DNA of 36,411 nt. Origin: an uncultured Lachnospiraceae bacterium (GTDB lineage: Bacteria > Bacillota > Clostridia > Lachnospirales > Lachnospiraceae). Location: contig CAJUIO010000024.1 of NCBI GenBank assembly GCA_910586025.1, positions 1 through 36,411 of the forward strand. Direction: 5' to 3'. The first letter of the stretch is position 1, and each line of letters begins with the position of its first letter. The position numbers were made by a program, and so were the translations under genes. Below, one piece after another: positions 1-7,830 of this stretch. The notes below the pieces were generated by a model. That model worked only from the letters and a program-made list of their open reading frames with translations. It did not search any database and was not told the origin of the DNA.

Positions 1-125
1 AGTATTTTTAACAGAGTGGATTTGCCCGCACCGTTTTTTCCCACAAGATGATAAATCTTCTTTTCCTCCAATACGAGATCCGGGTATTGGATTCCGGTAT
101 CGCCTTCCGCATACTTGTCCTGTAC
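1..125 (-). pseudogene. ABC transporter ATP-binding protein fragment (Walker A region), cut by both a fusion junction and the window edge
   Basis: Read on the minus strand, this stretch encodes a typical start of an ABC ATPase, with KIYHLVGKNGAGKSTLLKIL covering the Walker A loop (GKNGAGKST). No start codon precedes it in frame: the frame runs back through RPVQDKYAEGDTG to a TGA that lies inside the upstream kinase gene, and no ATG or ribosome binding site is visible. The 5' end of this ATPase gene is therefore missing and its remainder is spliced onto the 3' part of the histidine kinase gene. The family pairs such ATPases with membrane proteins for peptide or lantibiotic export or immunity. 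The rest lies off the window, so I cannot tell whether the downstream part is intact. Confidence 0.7.
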
Positions 126-1350
126 CGGTCTTAACAATCTCCTTCACACTCCGAATACCGATCCCATGCTCCATATGGTTCTTCTTGCCCGTTTGCCACT
201 GTCTGACCCTCTTGGGATCCTCAATGTTGTTCTGTATTCTAATATAAACCACTCCCTTGTCTTCCGACACAAATAACCCGATGCGCTTGTCCGCCGTCCT
301 CTCTTGCGCCTCTATGGCATTGTCCAGCAGGTTGCCAAGAATAATGCAAAGATCTATGTCGTCCAGTGCGTCATAGTCCCCCTCCTCCACTCTGCCCTCA
401 ACAGCAATTCCCAATTTTTCCGCATATGCCAGCTTGCTCCTGATCACCGCTTCCCAGGGGTATTTCCCGCCTTCGCTATTTTGATGCGCCGCCTTATATG
501 CTTCCAGAATGTCGTCTATCTTTTTTACGCCTCCATCCACATCCCCGGAAACAAAATAGTGCCGTATCCCTAACAGCCTGTTTTTCATGTCGTGTTCTAT
601 CGTCCTTATCCTTGCCTGCTGTTCCAAAAGATTCTGATAGGAGAGCTTCTGCTCCCATACCATGGCGAACGCATTTTCTTTCTCCCTTTCAGCATTTTCT
701 TTCTTCATCATGGCCTGATAAAAATACAGGATAACTGCCAGCAGAACAATGATCCCTGCCATAATCCCGGCTATCAGTCTTCCTCTCTCATCCTGATAAT
801 AAAGCTCAAACAGAAACTTGAGCAGAACAACAACAATCGCCAGCACCATGAGAGGGGCAAAAAAGAATACAAGAAACGCCTCCCCAGAGTGCCTGATCTG
901 AAACCGCCGCTTCTGTCTCAGCATAAAAATGACATACAAAAGCAGGAGGCCCTTACTGACAGCCACCATCAGCATCCTCTCAGAGGATTCCGTATCCATC
1001 CACAGAAGAATGCCCGCTTTCTGTGCAAAGGCCATATACCAGATCACGGCAACAGCCGTTCCCATGATACCGACATAATAAAGGACGATACTTGCATCCT
1101 GTTCCCAGAATGTTCCCTGCAGGCAGATTCTTGTATACACGATCGTGATGATGAAATCAAGAATAACCGGAAGATAACTGAAAATAGCCACTCTGTCGGA
1201 CAATATAATATTTGTAAGAAGCAATACGAAACACATGAATGAACACGCCAAGGCTCTGCCTCCGGTGAATTTTCTGTCATTGAACCGATCCAGAAAGATC
1301 ACGAACAAAGCTGACTCAAAAATATCCGCACATATCTCGCCAAGCGGCAT
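1..1350 (-). CDS. GHKL-type sensor histidine kinase (AgrC/LytTR-system family), C-terminus lost by fusion
   Basis: The ATG at 1350 follows AAGGAGG. The N-terminal ~200 residues are hydrophobic and predict about six membrane helices. The dimerisation/phosphoacceptor box is IRTIEHDMKNRLLGIRHYF (His near residue 253). The ATP-binding GHKL domain shows the N box ILGNLLDNAIEA and the G-box region HGIGIRSVKEIV near residues 395-405. Family members normally continue with a few more beta strands, but here the frame shifts into sequence whose alternative frame encodes an ABC ATPase Walker A. The open frame runs on without a stop to the window edge, so the encoded tail (VKTGTGQVCGRR...) is not kinase-like. 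The gene lies 25 bp after the broken LytTR regulator, its expected partner. Kinase identity is firm; activity is doubtful. Confidence 0.85.
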   Translation of the reverse strand, partial: MPLGEICADIFESALFVIFLDRFNDRKFTGGRALACSFMCFVLLLTNIILSDRVAIFSYLPVILDFIITIVYTRICLQGTFWEQDASIVLYYVGIMGTAVAVIWYMAFAQKAGILLWMDTESSERMLMVAVSKGLLLLYVIFMLRQKRRFQIRHSGEAFLVFFFAPLMVLAIVVVLLKFLFELYYQDERGRLIAGIMAGIIVLLAVILYFYQAMMKKENAEREKENAFAMVWEQKLSYQNLLEQQARIRTIEHDMKNRLLGIRHYFVSGDVDGGVKKIDDILEAYKAAHQNSEGGKYPWEAVIRSKLAYAEKLGIAVEGRVEEGDYDALDDIDLCIILGNLLDNAIEAQERTADKRIGLFVSEDKGVVYIRIQNNIEDPKRVRQWQTGKKNHMEHGIGIRSVKEIVKTGTGQVCGRRYRNPIPGSRIGGKEDLSSCGKKRCGQIHSVKNT

Positions 1351-1375
1351 ACTGACCCTCCTTATCTGAGAATGC

Positions 1376-2244
1376 TCATGACAATGAATAGAGATACTCA
1401 AACCACTCTCTGATACCCTGTTCCGCCTTCTTTCGGCAGGCTCTGCTCACGCTAAGAGACGAGCCGTCCTTCAGGATTACGATATCGCTCCGGGCTTTGC
1501 GTATGTATTCCAGGTTCACCAGATACCTGCTGTGGATTCTGATAAAATGGAAATCAGCAAAAAGCTCCTCCAGCTGTCCCAGCCGAATCCGGATCAACAT
1601 CCGGCTTTTATCATCCATATGAAGATCCACATAATGGCCTGTACTCTCACACCAGCAGACCCTTTGCGGAAAAAGCTCGGTCTCTTTTCGATTTTCCATG
1701 ATTTTTACACTGACATGCTTTTTCTCCCATATCTGCTTAAGAGAAACTACCGCCTCATACAGCTCTTTCTCCAACGAAGTCTTACAGAGGAAAGCCCTTG
1801 GCTTAGCAAGCATAGACGGTTTTATATACTTTTCGTGAGCACTCACGAAGACAAACTCCTTGTCAAAATTCTGCATCTGAAGGCAGGAAGCCAGTTCGAT
1901 CCCTGATCCTTCCCCAAGCTCAATATCTATAAAGTCAACAACCCCGCAGCAAGCTGACGGGGCATCAAACTTGCAACGCAGCAGAGCTGCGGGGTATTGA
2001 CCCCTGCGGCAGTCGCCAAATGTGCATGCAAGCATGCCCGCTTGGCTCGTTGCCCGCAGGAATAAATATCGAACGCCTCTTCCTTCTCCACAGCCTCCGC
2101 CATATCCTTACTGTATGACAGCCGGATGGGAAAAGAGAGCCGTCCTGTGACCTTTTCCAGCGCTTCTCTAAATATCGCTTCAAACTCCTGCTCGTCATCC
2201 ACAAGCAGCGCCCCCACCCGATACCCGCTGCACATATCCTTCAC
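1376..2244 (-). pseudogene. LytTR-family response regulator, split by a 128-bp palindromic insertion
   Basis: Two minus-strand frames together make one regulator. The first part, starting at the GTG at 2244 or the ATG at 2238, carries the receiver start with the acidic pocket LLVDDEQEF and runs to EEAFDIY. The second part, in another frame, resumes at FIDIELGEGSGIELA, where the first Asp of FIDIEL is the usual phosphorylated residue. It ends in a LytTR DNA-binding domain (FHFIRIHSRYLVNLEYI, then LKDGSSLSVSR). Between the two halves sits 128 bp of palindromic repeat at 1934-2061. Because 128 is not a multiple of three, the frame is broken. Removing the insert would join FDIY directly to FIDIELG, giving a normal receiver. 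Known family members control bacteriocin, quorum-sensing or toxin genes; this copy is probably dead. Confidence 0.85.
1934..2061. repeat. 128-bp palindromic miniature element inserted in the LytTR regulator gene
   Basis: The insert is bounded by sequences that join in frame when it is removed. It has two stem-loop parts. The first pairs GTCAACAACCCCGCAGC (1934-1950) with GCTGCGGGGTATTGAC further in. The second pairs CCTGCGG (about 2001-2007) with CCGCAGG (2054-2060), and GCATGCAAGCATGC lies between them. The left border is GTCAAC and the right border is CCCGCAGGA. The host flanks are ATAAA-type on both sides, but I see no convincing target duplication because the flanking TTTAT copies can both be ancestral codons. 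It contains no coding region, so it would be a non-autonomous, REP- or MITE-like element. Confidence 0.75.
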
Positions 2245-2270
2245 CTGTCCCGCCTTTCATGTATGGTAGA

Positions 2271-2287
2271 GCGCCGCAAAGCGGCGC
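2271..2287 (-). terminator. Weak hairpin after the GH43 gene
   Basis: The perfect stem GCGCCGC-AAA-GCGGCGC begins 8 bp beyond the GH43 stop codon. No T-run follows it on the minus strand (TCTACC), so it may only slow or partly stop transcription, or protect the mRNA 3' end, before the LytTR regulator remnant. Confidence 0.45.
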
Positions 2288-2295
2288 ATAAACGT

Positions 2296-3234
2296 TTAGT
2301 ATCCGATCTTCCCGGTCTGCGCATCGATCTCCAGCTCCCCGCACTCGATCAGCCGCACCTGACCGTCCTCTCCGAACTCGAGAGGAAACCACACATAACG
2401 GGAATTGTGGTAATCCTTTCCGTCCCAGCGGTCTCCCACATAAATGTAGGAGGTGGTCTCGCTCCCCTCCACCTTCAGAATAAAGGCAGGCTGGGAACGG
2501 TAGGTGGTCTCGTCCCCGATTTCCTTTTGCAGGCCAAAGCCCTTTTCCAGGCAGTCCGTCCTTGCGTATTTTCCCTGGTTGGGAGCCCACCCGGTACAGA
2601 AGGAGGAAAAAATATAATAGAAATCATCCTTTTTCACAAGGGCCGGAGCCTCCCTGTATTCTCCCTGCCAGAAGCTTGCCGCAAGACGCTCCACATTCAT
2701 CAAATCCTCCTGCAGAAGGTACATATGCATATCCGCATTGTCCCTGGATGCGGAGAGGAAGTACGCTCTGTTCCCGTCCTCGAAGAGTGTGCAGTCTCTG
2801 GACATCTCCCCGTAAGGATTGAAGCTGCCATGATAGACGAAATCCCCGTCCGGCGTATCACAGGTGGCCACCGCTGCCGCCGCACAGTGATAGTCCTTTC
2901 CGTTTTCGTAGTGCATCCACATCACGAACCGCCCCGCCTTCCGGTCATACAGAACCTTGGGCCGCTCAATGTTGACCTTTCCGCCCTCCTCGTTCCTAAG
3001 GCGCAGATCCGCGCGCACACGACTGTTCTCCGTTCTGGAATCCGCAGTCAGCACATGATTGCGGAAGGTCCAGTTCACCAGATCCTCCGAACAATAGCAG
3101 TCCACATAAAAATTTTCCAGACGGTTTTCCCCGTACCAGTAATACACACCCCCGTGCTTTATGATATAGCCCCCGTGGGCATGCAGCACATTTCCGTCCG
3201 TATCTCTCCAGATTGTTCCATTGGTTATCTTCAT
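2296..3234 (-). CDS. Glycoside hydrolase family 43-like enzyme, exo-beta-1,3-galactanase type
   Basis: This 312-residue protein has the five-bladed-propeller signatures of GH43. The N-terminal AHGGYIIKHGGVYYWYGE is followed by CSEDLVNW, then ERPKVLYDRKAGRFVMWMH, SRDCTLFEDGNRAYFLSAS, and EAPALVKKDDFYYIFSS, where the Glu is the likely general acid. The AHGG...YYWYGE start resembles the subfamily that contains galactan 1,3-beta-galactosidases, in which the usual catalytic Asp at the N-terminus is replaced. The exact substrate is inferred. There is no signal peptide or membrane segment, so it should act in the cytoplasm on imported sugar. The start ATG at 3234 is preceded by AAAGGAG. It is the last structural gene of the operon, 18 bp after the GH-A hydrolase gene. 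Confidence 0.82.
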   Translation of the reverse strand: MKITNGTIWRDTDGNVLHAHGGYIIKHGGVYYWYGENRLENFYVDCYCSEDLVNWTFRNHVLTADSRTENSRVRADLRLRNEEGGKVNIERPKVLYDRKAGRFVMWMHYENGKDYHCAAAAVATCDTPDGDFVYHGSFNPYGEMSRDCTLFEDGNRAYFLSASRDNADMHMYLLQEDLMNVERLAASFWQGEYREAPALVKKDDFYYIFSSFCTGWAPNQGKYARTDCLEKGFGLQKEIGDETTYRSQPAFILKVEGSETTSYIYVGDRWDGKDYHNSRYVWFPLEFGEDGQVRLIECGELEIDAQTGKIGY

Positions 3235-3252
3235 CTAAGTTTAACACTCCTT

Positions 3253-5286
3253 TCAATAAGCAATCATGGGAATCTCCTGCGCCTTCTCCTCCACAGGCTC
3301 CCTCTCTCCCGCTGCCACCGGATACAATCCCCGGCCGCAGGCCCTGACCTGCTCCATCATCTCCGGATAAGGCCGGGAGCACACGTCAAACAGGCCGATA
3401 TTGTAATTTTCACCGTCAAAGCGTCCCAGCACAAACTGGTCATAGCACTGGAAATAGTGGCATCCCACTCCGTTGGGATGTGCCGCGACTCTCTCGCAGT
3501 AATAGCGGTAAGCGATTCCCCTGTCCTTCTGAGTGCGCACTCCCTCCAATCCCGTTGCTGACAGACCTGCGTCCAATGCCCCAAAGTGGAATTCCCCGAT
3601 CATCACCGGAAGATCCACTCCAAGCTTTACAACATTTTCTATGTTGGAGGTAGGATCCTGTGCATAGCAGTTGATGGAGAACACGTCAAAATTCTCCCAC
3701 CCGGATACCAGATCGGGATCCGAGATCCATGCCCAGCGCATTCCCAGAATCATATGATTCGGATCCACTCTCCGGCAGGCCCTTGAGGGAATCTCCACAT
3801 AGGCCCGAAGAAGCCTTCTGGAAAATTCCTTCATATCCCGGCAGGCTGCCTGTGACCATGCGGATACCTTCTCCTGGGGCTCGTCAAAGCGCTCAAAGCC
3901 GTCAAGCCCGGTTCCCCATTCCTCATTCAGCTTCTCAATGCTTCCATAGCGCTCTTTCAGGAAAGAGATCAGCTCCTGCCTGCACACGGTCTTCTCCGGA
4001 TTCCGCAGCACCTCGTCCGCCAGCACCAGATTGTCCACGAAGGCCCAGCTCGGCTCGTTGCGCAGGAAATACCCGATCATCCAGGGATCCTCACGGCGCA
4101 TTTCCAGTGCCTGCGCACATCTTTCGGCATTCCGGGCATACTCAGGGCTCAGCACATCCGGAAAATCCCGGAAGATCTTTTTTTCCGTACCCGGAAACTC
4201 CGGAAGGGAGGTGACATAGGGGATATCCGTCACACCAAACAGCCTCTGGTCGCTCCAGTTTCCCAGCGTGTTCATCCCGAATCCTTTCAGCTGTGCCACG
4301 ATCATCTGCTGCCACTTTTCATACCAGCCCTCTCCCAGAGCCCGGTATAGATTTGCCTGGATGAAGGAAAACATCACAGGCGTTCTACGCATTTCATCCT
4401 CCATCCTTCTCGAATCCGCAAACATGTCCGCATATTCCGGATCGTCCTGCTCCGGCAGCCAGTCCAGCCACTTCTCAACACCGTCCACTCTCGCTCCCGC
4501 AGGAAGCCCAACGCCGTCAGGCCCTGCGCTGAAAAAGGCATAGCCGTCCGGATCAGCCAGCCACCATCTCCCGTTTTCCTTGTATTTCGTGAAAAAGCCC
4601 GTGCCTTCTCCCAGCCGCTTCTCCTTCCAGCCGCCATACGAAGACCAATCCTCAAAGGGATAGCCGTCCTTTGGCCCCGTTCTCATCTGTTCCCTCAGAA
4701 TCTCCTTCAGATCATCCAGATCCCTGGTCTTTCCCGGCCATTCCCTGGTCTTATTCTGCCCAAGCGCATCCACCAGCTTTCCCTCAGGAAGAGTAAAGCC
4801 TTCCGGAAACACATCACTCATGGCAAGCTCCGATATCCACAGGGTAAGGTCATGAAAAGCGGGAAGCGTTTTCAGCTCCGCCTTTGTGATCTCATCCCGG
4901 GAGATTCTGCTGCCGTGACAGACGATTTTCAATTCCCCCGGAACAGACTCCGGAAACAGCACATGTCCGTCCAGCCACTCCATGTCAAAATAAACCAGCG
5001 TCTCCACCTGCGGCAGAATGCCGAAGCGCACGGTCATAACCGGCTTCTCTTCGCTTTCCTTCCCGTAAAGCAGCAGGTTGAGAGCCACGCTGTGTGTCTC
5101 CTGCGCCTTCAGCTTCAGGGTGAAATATCTCTCCCTGCAGCCCGAAAGCCAGGGCGTACAGATTCCGGCTCCCTCCTTACCCGCCTGCAGCAGATATCTT
5201 TTTCCTTCCTCCTGTGCAAGGCTCTCCTGTCCTAAGAGCTGCGCCCCTTTTGTGAGCAGCTCCGGTACGATTTCCAGTTTCCGCAT
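3253..5286 (-). CDS. Clan GH-A glycoside hydrolase, GH42/GH50-like (beta-galactosidase or agarase type)
   Basis: The start is placed at ATG 5286 (MRKLEIVP), which follows GGAGGAGG; the frame is open 66 bp further up but without a ribosome site. The product has 677 residues. A beta-rich N-terminal region of about 220 residues precedes a TIM barrel that opens with ENGRWWLADPDGYAFFSAG. The predicted acid/base lies in GYFLRNEPSW (an NE motif) and the predicted nucleophile in LPVMIGEFHFG, at the positions expected for clan GH-A. Similar proteins are annotated as beta-agarase or beta-galactosidase. There is no signal peptide, so it should be cytoplasmic. Next to a galactanase-like GH43 and an oligosaccharide importer, a galactose-containing glycan is a fair guess. 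The exact family needs a profile search. Confidence 0.75.
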   Translation of the reverse strand: MRKLEIVPELLTKGAQLLGQESLAQEEGKRYLLQAGKEGAGICTPWLSGCRERYFTLKLKAQETHSVALNLLLYGKESEEKPVMTVRFGILPQVETLVYFDMEWLDGHVLFPESVPGELKIVCHGSRISRDEITKAELKTLPAFHDLTLWISELAMSDVFPEGFTLPEGKLVDALGQNKTREWPGKTRDLDDLKEILREQMRTGPKDGYPFEDWSSYGGWKEKRLGEGTGFFTKYKENGRWWLADPDGYAFFSAGPDGVGLPAGARVDGVEKWLDWLPEQDDPEYADMFADSRRMEDEMRRTPVMFSFIQANLYRALGEGWYEKWQQMIVAQLKGFGMNTLGNWSDQRLFGVTDIPYVTSLPEFPGTEKKIFRDFPDVLSPEYARNAERCAQALEMRREDPWMIGYFLRNEPSWAFVDNLVLADEVLRNPEKTVCRQELISFLKERYGSIEKLNEEWGTGLDGFERFDEPQEKVSAWSQAACRDMKEFSRRLLRAYVEIPSRACRRVDPNHMILGMRWAWISDPDLVSGWENFDVFSINCYAQDPTSNIENVVKLGVDLPVMIGEFHFGALDAGLSATGLEGVRTQKDRGIAYRYYCERVAAHPNGVGCHYFQCYDQFVLGRFDGENYNIGLFDVCSRPYPEMMEQVRACGRGLYPVAAGEREPVEEKAQEIPMIAY

Positions 5287-5339
5287 AACAATACCTCCTC
5301 CTTCTTTTTGGCTTCGCCATATCGGGGACAACCGGCACC

Positions 5340-6083
5340 TTATGAATTCCATTTCATCATTCGGTATTCCTTCGGTGTCATCCCGTATTTTTCCTTAAAA
5401 AGCTTTGTAAAATGCTGCCGTTTCCTGTATCCCAGCTTATCCATCACCTCATGGACCCTCAGATCTGTCTCCTCAAGAAGCTTTGCCGCCTTCTGCATTC
5501 TCACATCGGCTATGTAAGCTGACAGGTTCACGTCCGTGACCTCCTTGAAAATCCTGGAAAGATAGACCGGGTGAAGGTTTACCGCCTCCCCCAGAGCATC
5601 CAGGGACAGATCCTGGCTGTAGTTCTCATTGATATAGGCCTTCACACTGGAAACCGCCGCATATTTATCCCTGGACGCGCCCTGTCCCTCGCTCTCCATC
5701 CTCTCTCCGCCTCCGGGACACCCCGGCAGAATCCTCTCCAACGCCTCCACCAGATCCTCCCGCAGAACCGGCTTCACCAGATATTCTGACACTCTGTAGC
5801 GCAGCGCCTGCTTTGCATACTCAAAATCACTGTAGCCGGAAATGATAATCACCCTGGTCTGATATCTATTTTCATCAATCAGCCGGGACAAATCCAGACC
5901 GGAAATCTTGGGCATCTTGATGTCCGTGATAAGAAGCTCCGGCCGGTGCTTTATGAGAAGATCCCTGGCAAGGCCTCCGCCTCTTGCGGTGAGCACCTGG
6001 TCAAATCCGTAAGACTTCCAGTCCACCAGGTTTTTCATATATTCTACCATGTAAGACTCATCATCCACAATCAATACTGTCAT
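5340..6083 (-). CDS. YesN-type response regulator (receiver plus AraC HTH)
   Basis: Residues 1-120 form a receiver domain: VLIVDDES (acidic pocket), LLITDIKMP (phospho-Asp), IIISGYSDF and EYLVKPV (conserved Lys). Residues 150-247 form an AraC-type double helix-turn-helix, with LSLDALGEAVNLHPVYLSRIFK and a C-terminal GYRKRQHFTKLFKEKYGMTPKEYR. At 247 residues it is a short member of the YesN class. The start overlaps the end of the kinase gene by 23 bp, with GGGAG upstream, so the two are translationally coupled. It most likely activates the importer and hydrolase operon that contains it, in response to the substrate sensed by the kinase. Confidence 0.92.
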   Translation of the reverse strand: MTVLIVDDESYMVEYMKNLVDWKSYGFDQVLTARGGGLARDLLIKHRPELLITDIKMPKISGLDLSRLIDENRYQTRVIIISGYSDFEYAKQALRYRVSEYLVKPVLREDLVEALERILPGCPGGGERMESEGQGASRDKYAAVSSVKAYINENYSQDLSLDALGEAVNLHPVYLSRIFKEVTDVNLSAYIADVRMQKAAKLLEETDLRVHEVMDKLGYRKRQHFTKLFKEKYGMTPKEYRMMKWNS

Positions 6084-7749
6084 CTATTTTATCTCCCGGT
6101 AAAAAAACAAAGGAAACCAGCAGACCGCCCCATATACTTTTCCCGAAATTCAGTCTGGCGGATTCGTCATAATAATTGATCAGTCTCTGGTTCACATTCC
6201 AAAGTCCCACGCTCTCGCCCTCAATACGCTGCTTCCTTGCAAGCCGCCTGGTCAGTCTCTCGCTCTCCTCCTCCGACAGGCCGTTCCCGTCATCCGAGAT
6301 TTCCACTCTCACCGTCTGCTTTTTCCAGGGATGTACCTTGATATAAATATGTCTGGCATTCTCCCGCCCCTCAATCCCGTGTTCAATGGCATTCTCGATC
6401 AGAGGCTGCAGGATCAGGGGAATGATCTTTACGTGATAAAGGCTTTCCGGCACGCTGAGGCTGTAATCAATATTCTTGCGCATGGCCATGATCTGCAGAT
6501 AGGATTTCGCATAGGAGATCTCCTCCCCGATGGTTGCCATGGACTTGTTGCCCGTACAGTACCTGTAATATCTGGAAAGATGGACCGCCATGTCCGTCAC
6601 GGCCTTGGGCTGACCGGCCACTGTCACAATATAGGACAGACTGTTATACAGAAAATGAGGATTGATCTGCAGCTGAAGCTGGCGCAGCTCCGCCTGGCTG
6701 CGAAGCTGCTGCTCCTTGAGCGTTGTGCTGATCAGTTCCCGGATCCTGGTCACCATCCTGTTAAACTGATCAAACACATAGGAAAACTCATTATCTGGCA
6801 GCTCTGTAATCTGTGTGGTAAAATCTCCGGACTCCACCTGGCGGAGCTTTTCCGTGATGGTCTGCAGCTGTATCAGAATATTCTTATTATACAGAACCAT
6901 AAAGACAAAGCCCACTATCAGCAGAATCCCCAGGGAAATTCCCATGATCCACGTAATCCTGCCCACCGGCTCCATCATCTTGTCAATCGGATAATAGGTC
7001 AGGATGCGAAGACCGCATTTTGAAGCGCTTAATCCCAGGATCTGGTAATCCGAGTGTCCCACCGTGATCTTATAAGCGCTCTCGCTCCAGGGGCGGACAG
7101 CCGTCTGAAGCACGGTCTCCACTCCGTGGACGGACAGAAAGCTCCTCTCGTCCGGTGTCAGGAACATGGTGCCGCCGCCTCTCATTCCGGAGGCCATGCC
7201 TTTGAGGCCGTACAGATAGTCCCTGTCCATCCGAATCAGCAGATAAGGCTCATCATCATGCCTGTCATAGTCCGTCTCCAGGCATCTGACAAAGTAAATT
7301 TCGTTTTCCCATATCATCCATTTATTCGTCTCAATCTCCTCGAATATCTCCCTGTCAAATTGGGACGAATTCAGCGTGCTGACAAGGCGCTCCTTTTTCG
7401 GCCAGTACAGGATGAATTCTCCCATTCCCACATTGCTTTTCTGACGGCTTTCAAGATATTCCTTCATGGCGTTTACACTGGTCACATAATCGTAAGCGTC
7501 CCATCTGGCATTGATCACGCCGTGCAGAGTCTTGAGATCGTCGCTGCTTAAGATCCCGTCAGCCTCGATCTCAATCTCCTTCACCTTCTGATCCAGCAGA
7601 GAGTCGGAATGCTCCAGCTGAACCAGGGCGGTCTCCATGAGCAGACTCTCAAGACTGATTCTGCTGTATCCGTACAGGAGCAGAAAGCCCGCTATGATCA
7701 TAATCAGAAATACTACGAATATCATGTAAATGGATTTTATTTTCTTCAT
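6061..7749 (-). CDS. YesM-type sensor histidine kinase
   Basis: The start ATG at 7749 (MKKIKSIYMIF) is chosen because the hydrophobic first helix begins right after it; an upstream in-frame ATG lacks a ribosome site. The 562-residue product has a first membrane helix at about 8-30, a roughly 250-residue extracellular sensor region, a second helix near residue 280, a HAMP segment, the His_kinase domain with LQLQINPHFLYNSLSYI (phosphoacceptor His), and an ATPase domain with PLIENAIEHGIEG, ISDDGNGLS and GLWNVNQRL. This is the standard plan of kinases paired with YesN regulators that sense carbohydrate outside the cell, directly or through the binding protein. It sits between the binding-protein gene and the regulator gene. 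Confidence 0.92.
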   Translation of the reverse strand: MKKIKSIYMIFVVFLIMIIAGFLLLYGYSRISLESLLMETALVQLEHSDSLLDQKVKEIEIEADGILSSDDLKTLHGVINARWDAYDYVTSVNAMKEYLESRQKSNVGMGEFILYWPKKERLVSTLNSSQFDREIFEEIETNKWMIWENEIYFVRCLETDYDRHDDEPYLLIRMDRDYLYGLKGMASGMRGGGTMFLTPDERSFLSVHGVETVLQTAVRPWSESAYKITVGHSDYQILGLSASKCGLRILTYYPIDKMMEPVGRITWIMGISLGILLIVGFVFMVLYNKNILIQLQTITEKLRQVESGDFTTQITELPDNEFSYVFDQFNRMVTRIRELISTTLKEQQLRSQAELRQLQLQINPHFLYNSLSYIVTVAGQPKAVTDMAVHLSRYYRYCTGNKSMATIGEEISYAKSYLQIMAMRKNIDYSLSVPESLYHVKIIPLILQPLIENAIEHGIEGRENARHIYIKVHPWKKQTVRVEISDDGNGLSEEESERLTRRLARKQRIEGESVGLWNVNQRLINYYDESARLNFGKSIWGGLLVSFVFLPGDKIDDSIDCG

Positions 7750-7768
7750 CGGACAGTTTCCCACCATA

Positions 7769-7813
7769 CAGCTATAAGGGGCTGTCACACGGATGCAACA
7801 GTCCCTTATGCTG
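7769..7813 (-). promoter_or_regulatory. Long intercistronic hairpin between the binding-protein and kinase genes
   Basis: The arms CAGC-ATAAGGG-CTGT and ACAG-CCCTTAT-GCTG pair with two single-base bulges, and there is no T-run. It lies just after the stop of the highly expressed binding-protein gene and before the sensor gene. This position fits an mRNA-stabilising or partial-termination element that keeps binding-protein transcripts more abundant than regulator transcripts. Confidence 0.55.
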
Positions 7814-7830
7814 TTCCAGTTTTTCAGATT

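Noticed and set aside
2263..3561. Open frame of 432 codons on the plus strand
   Set aside because: It lies opposite the GH43 gene and the end of the GH-A gene, which have clear catalytic motifs and ribosome sites.
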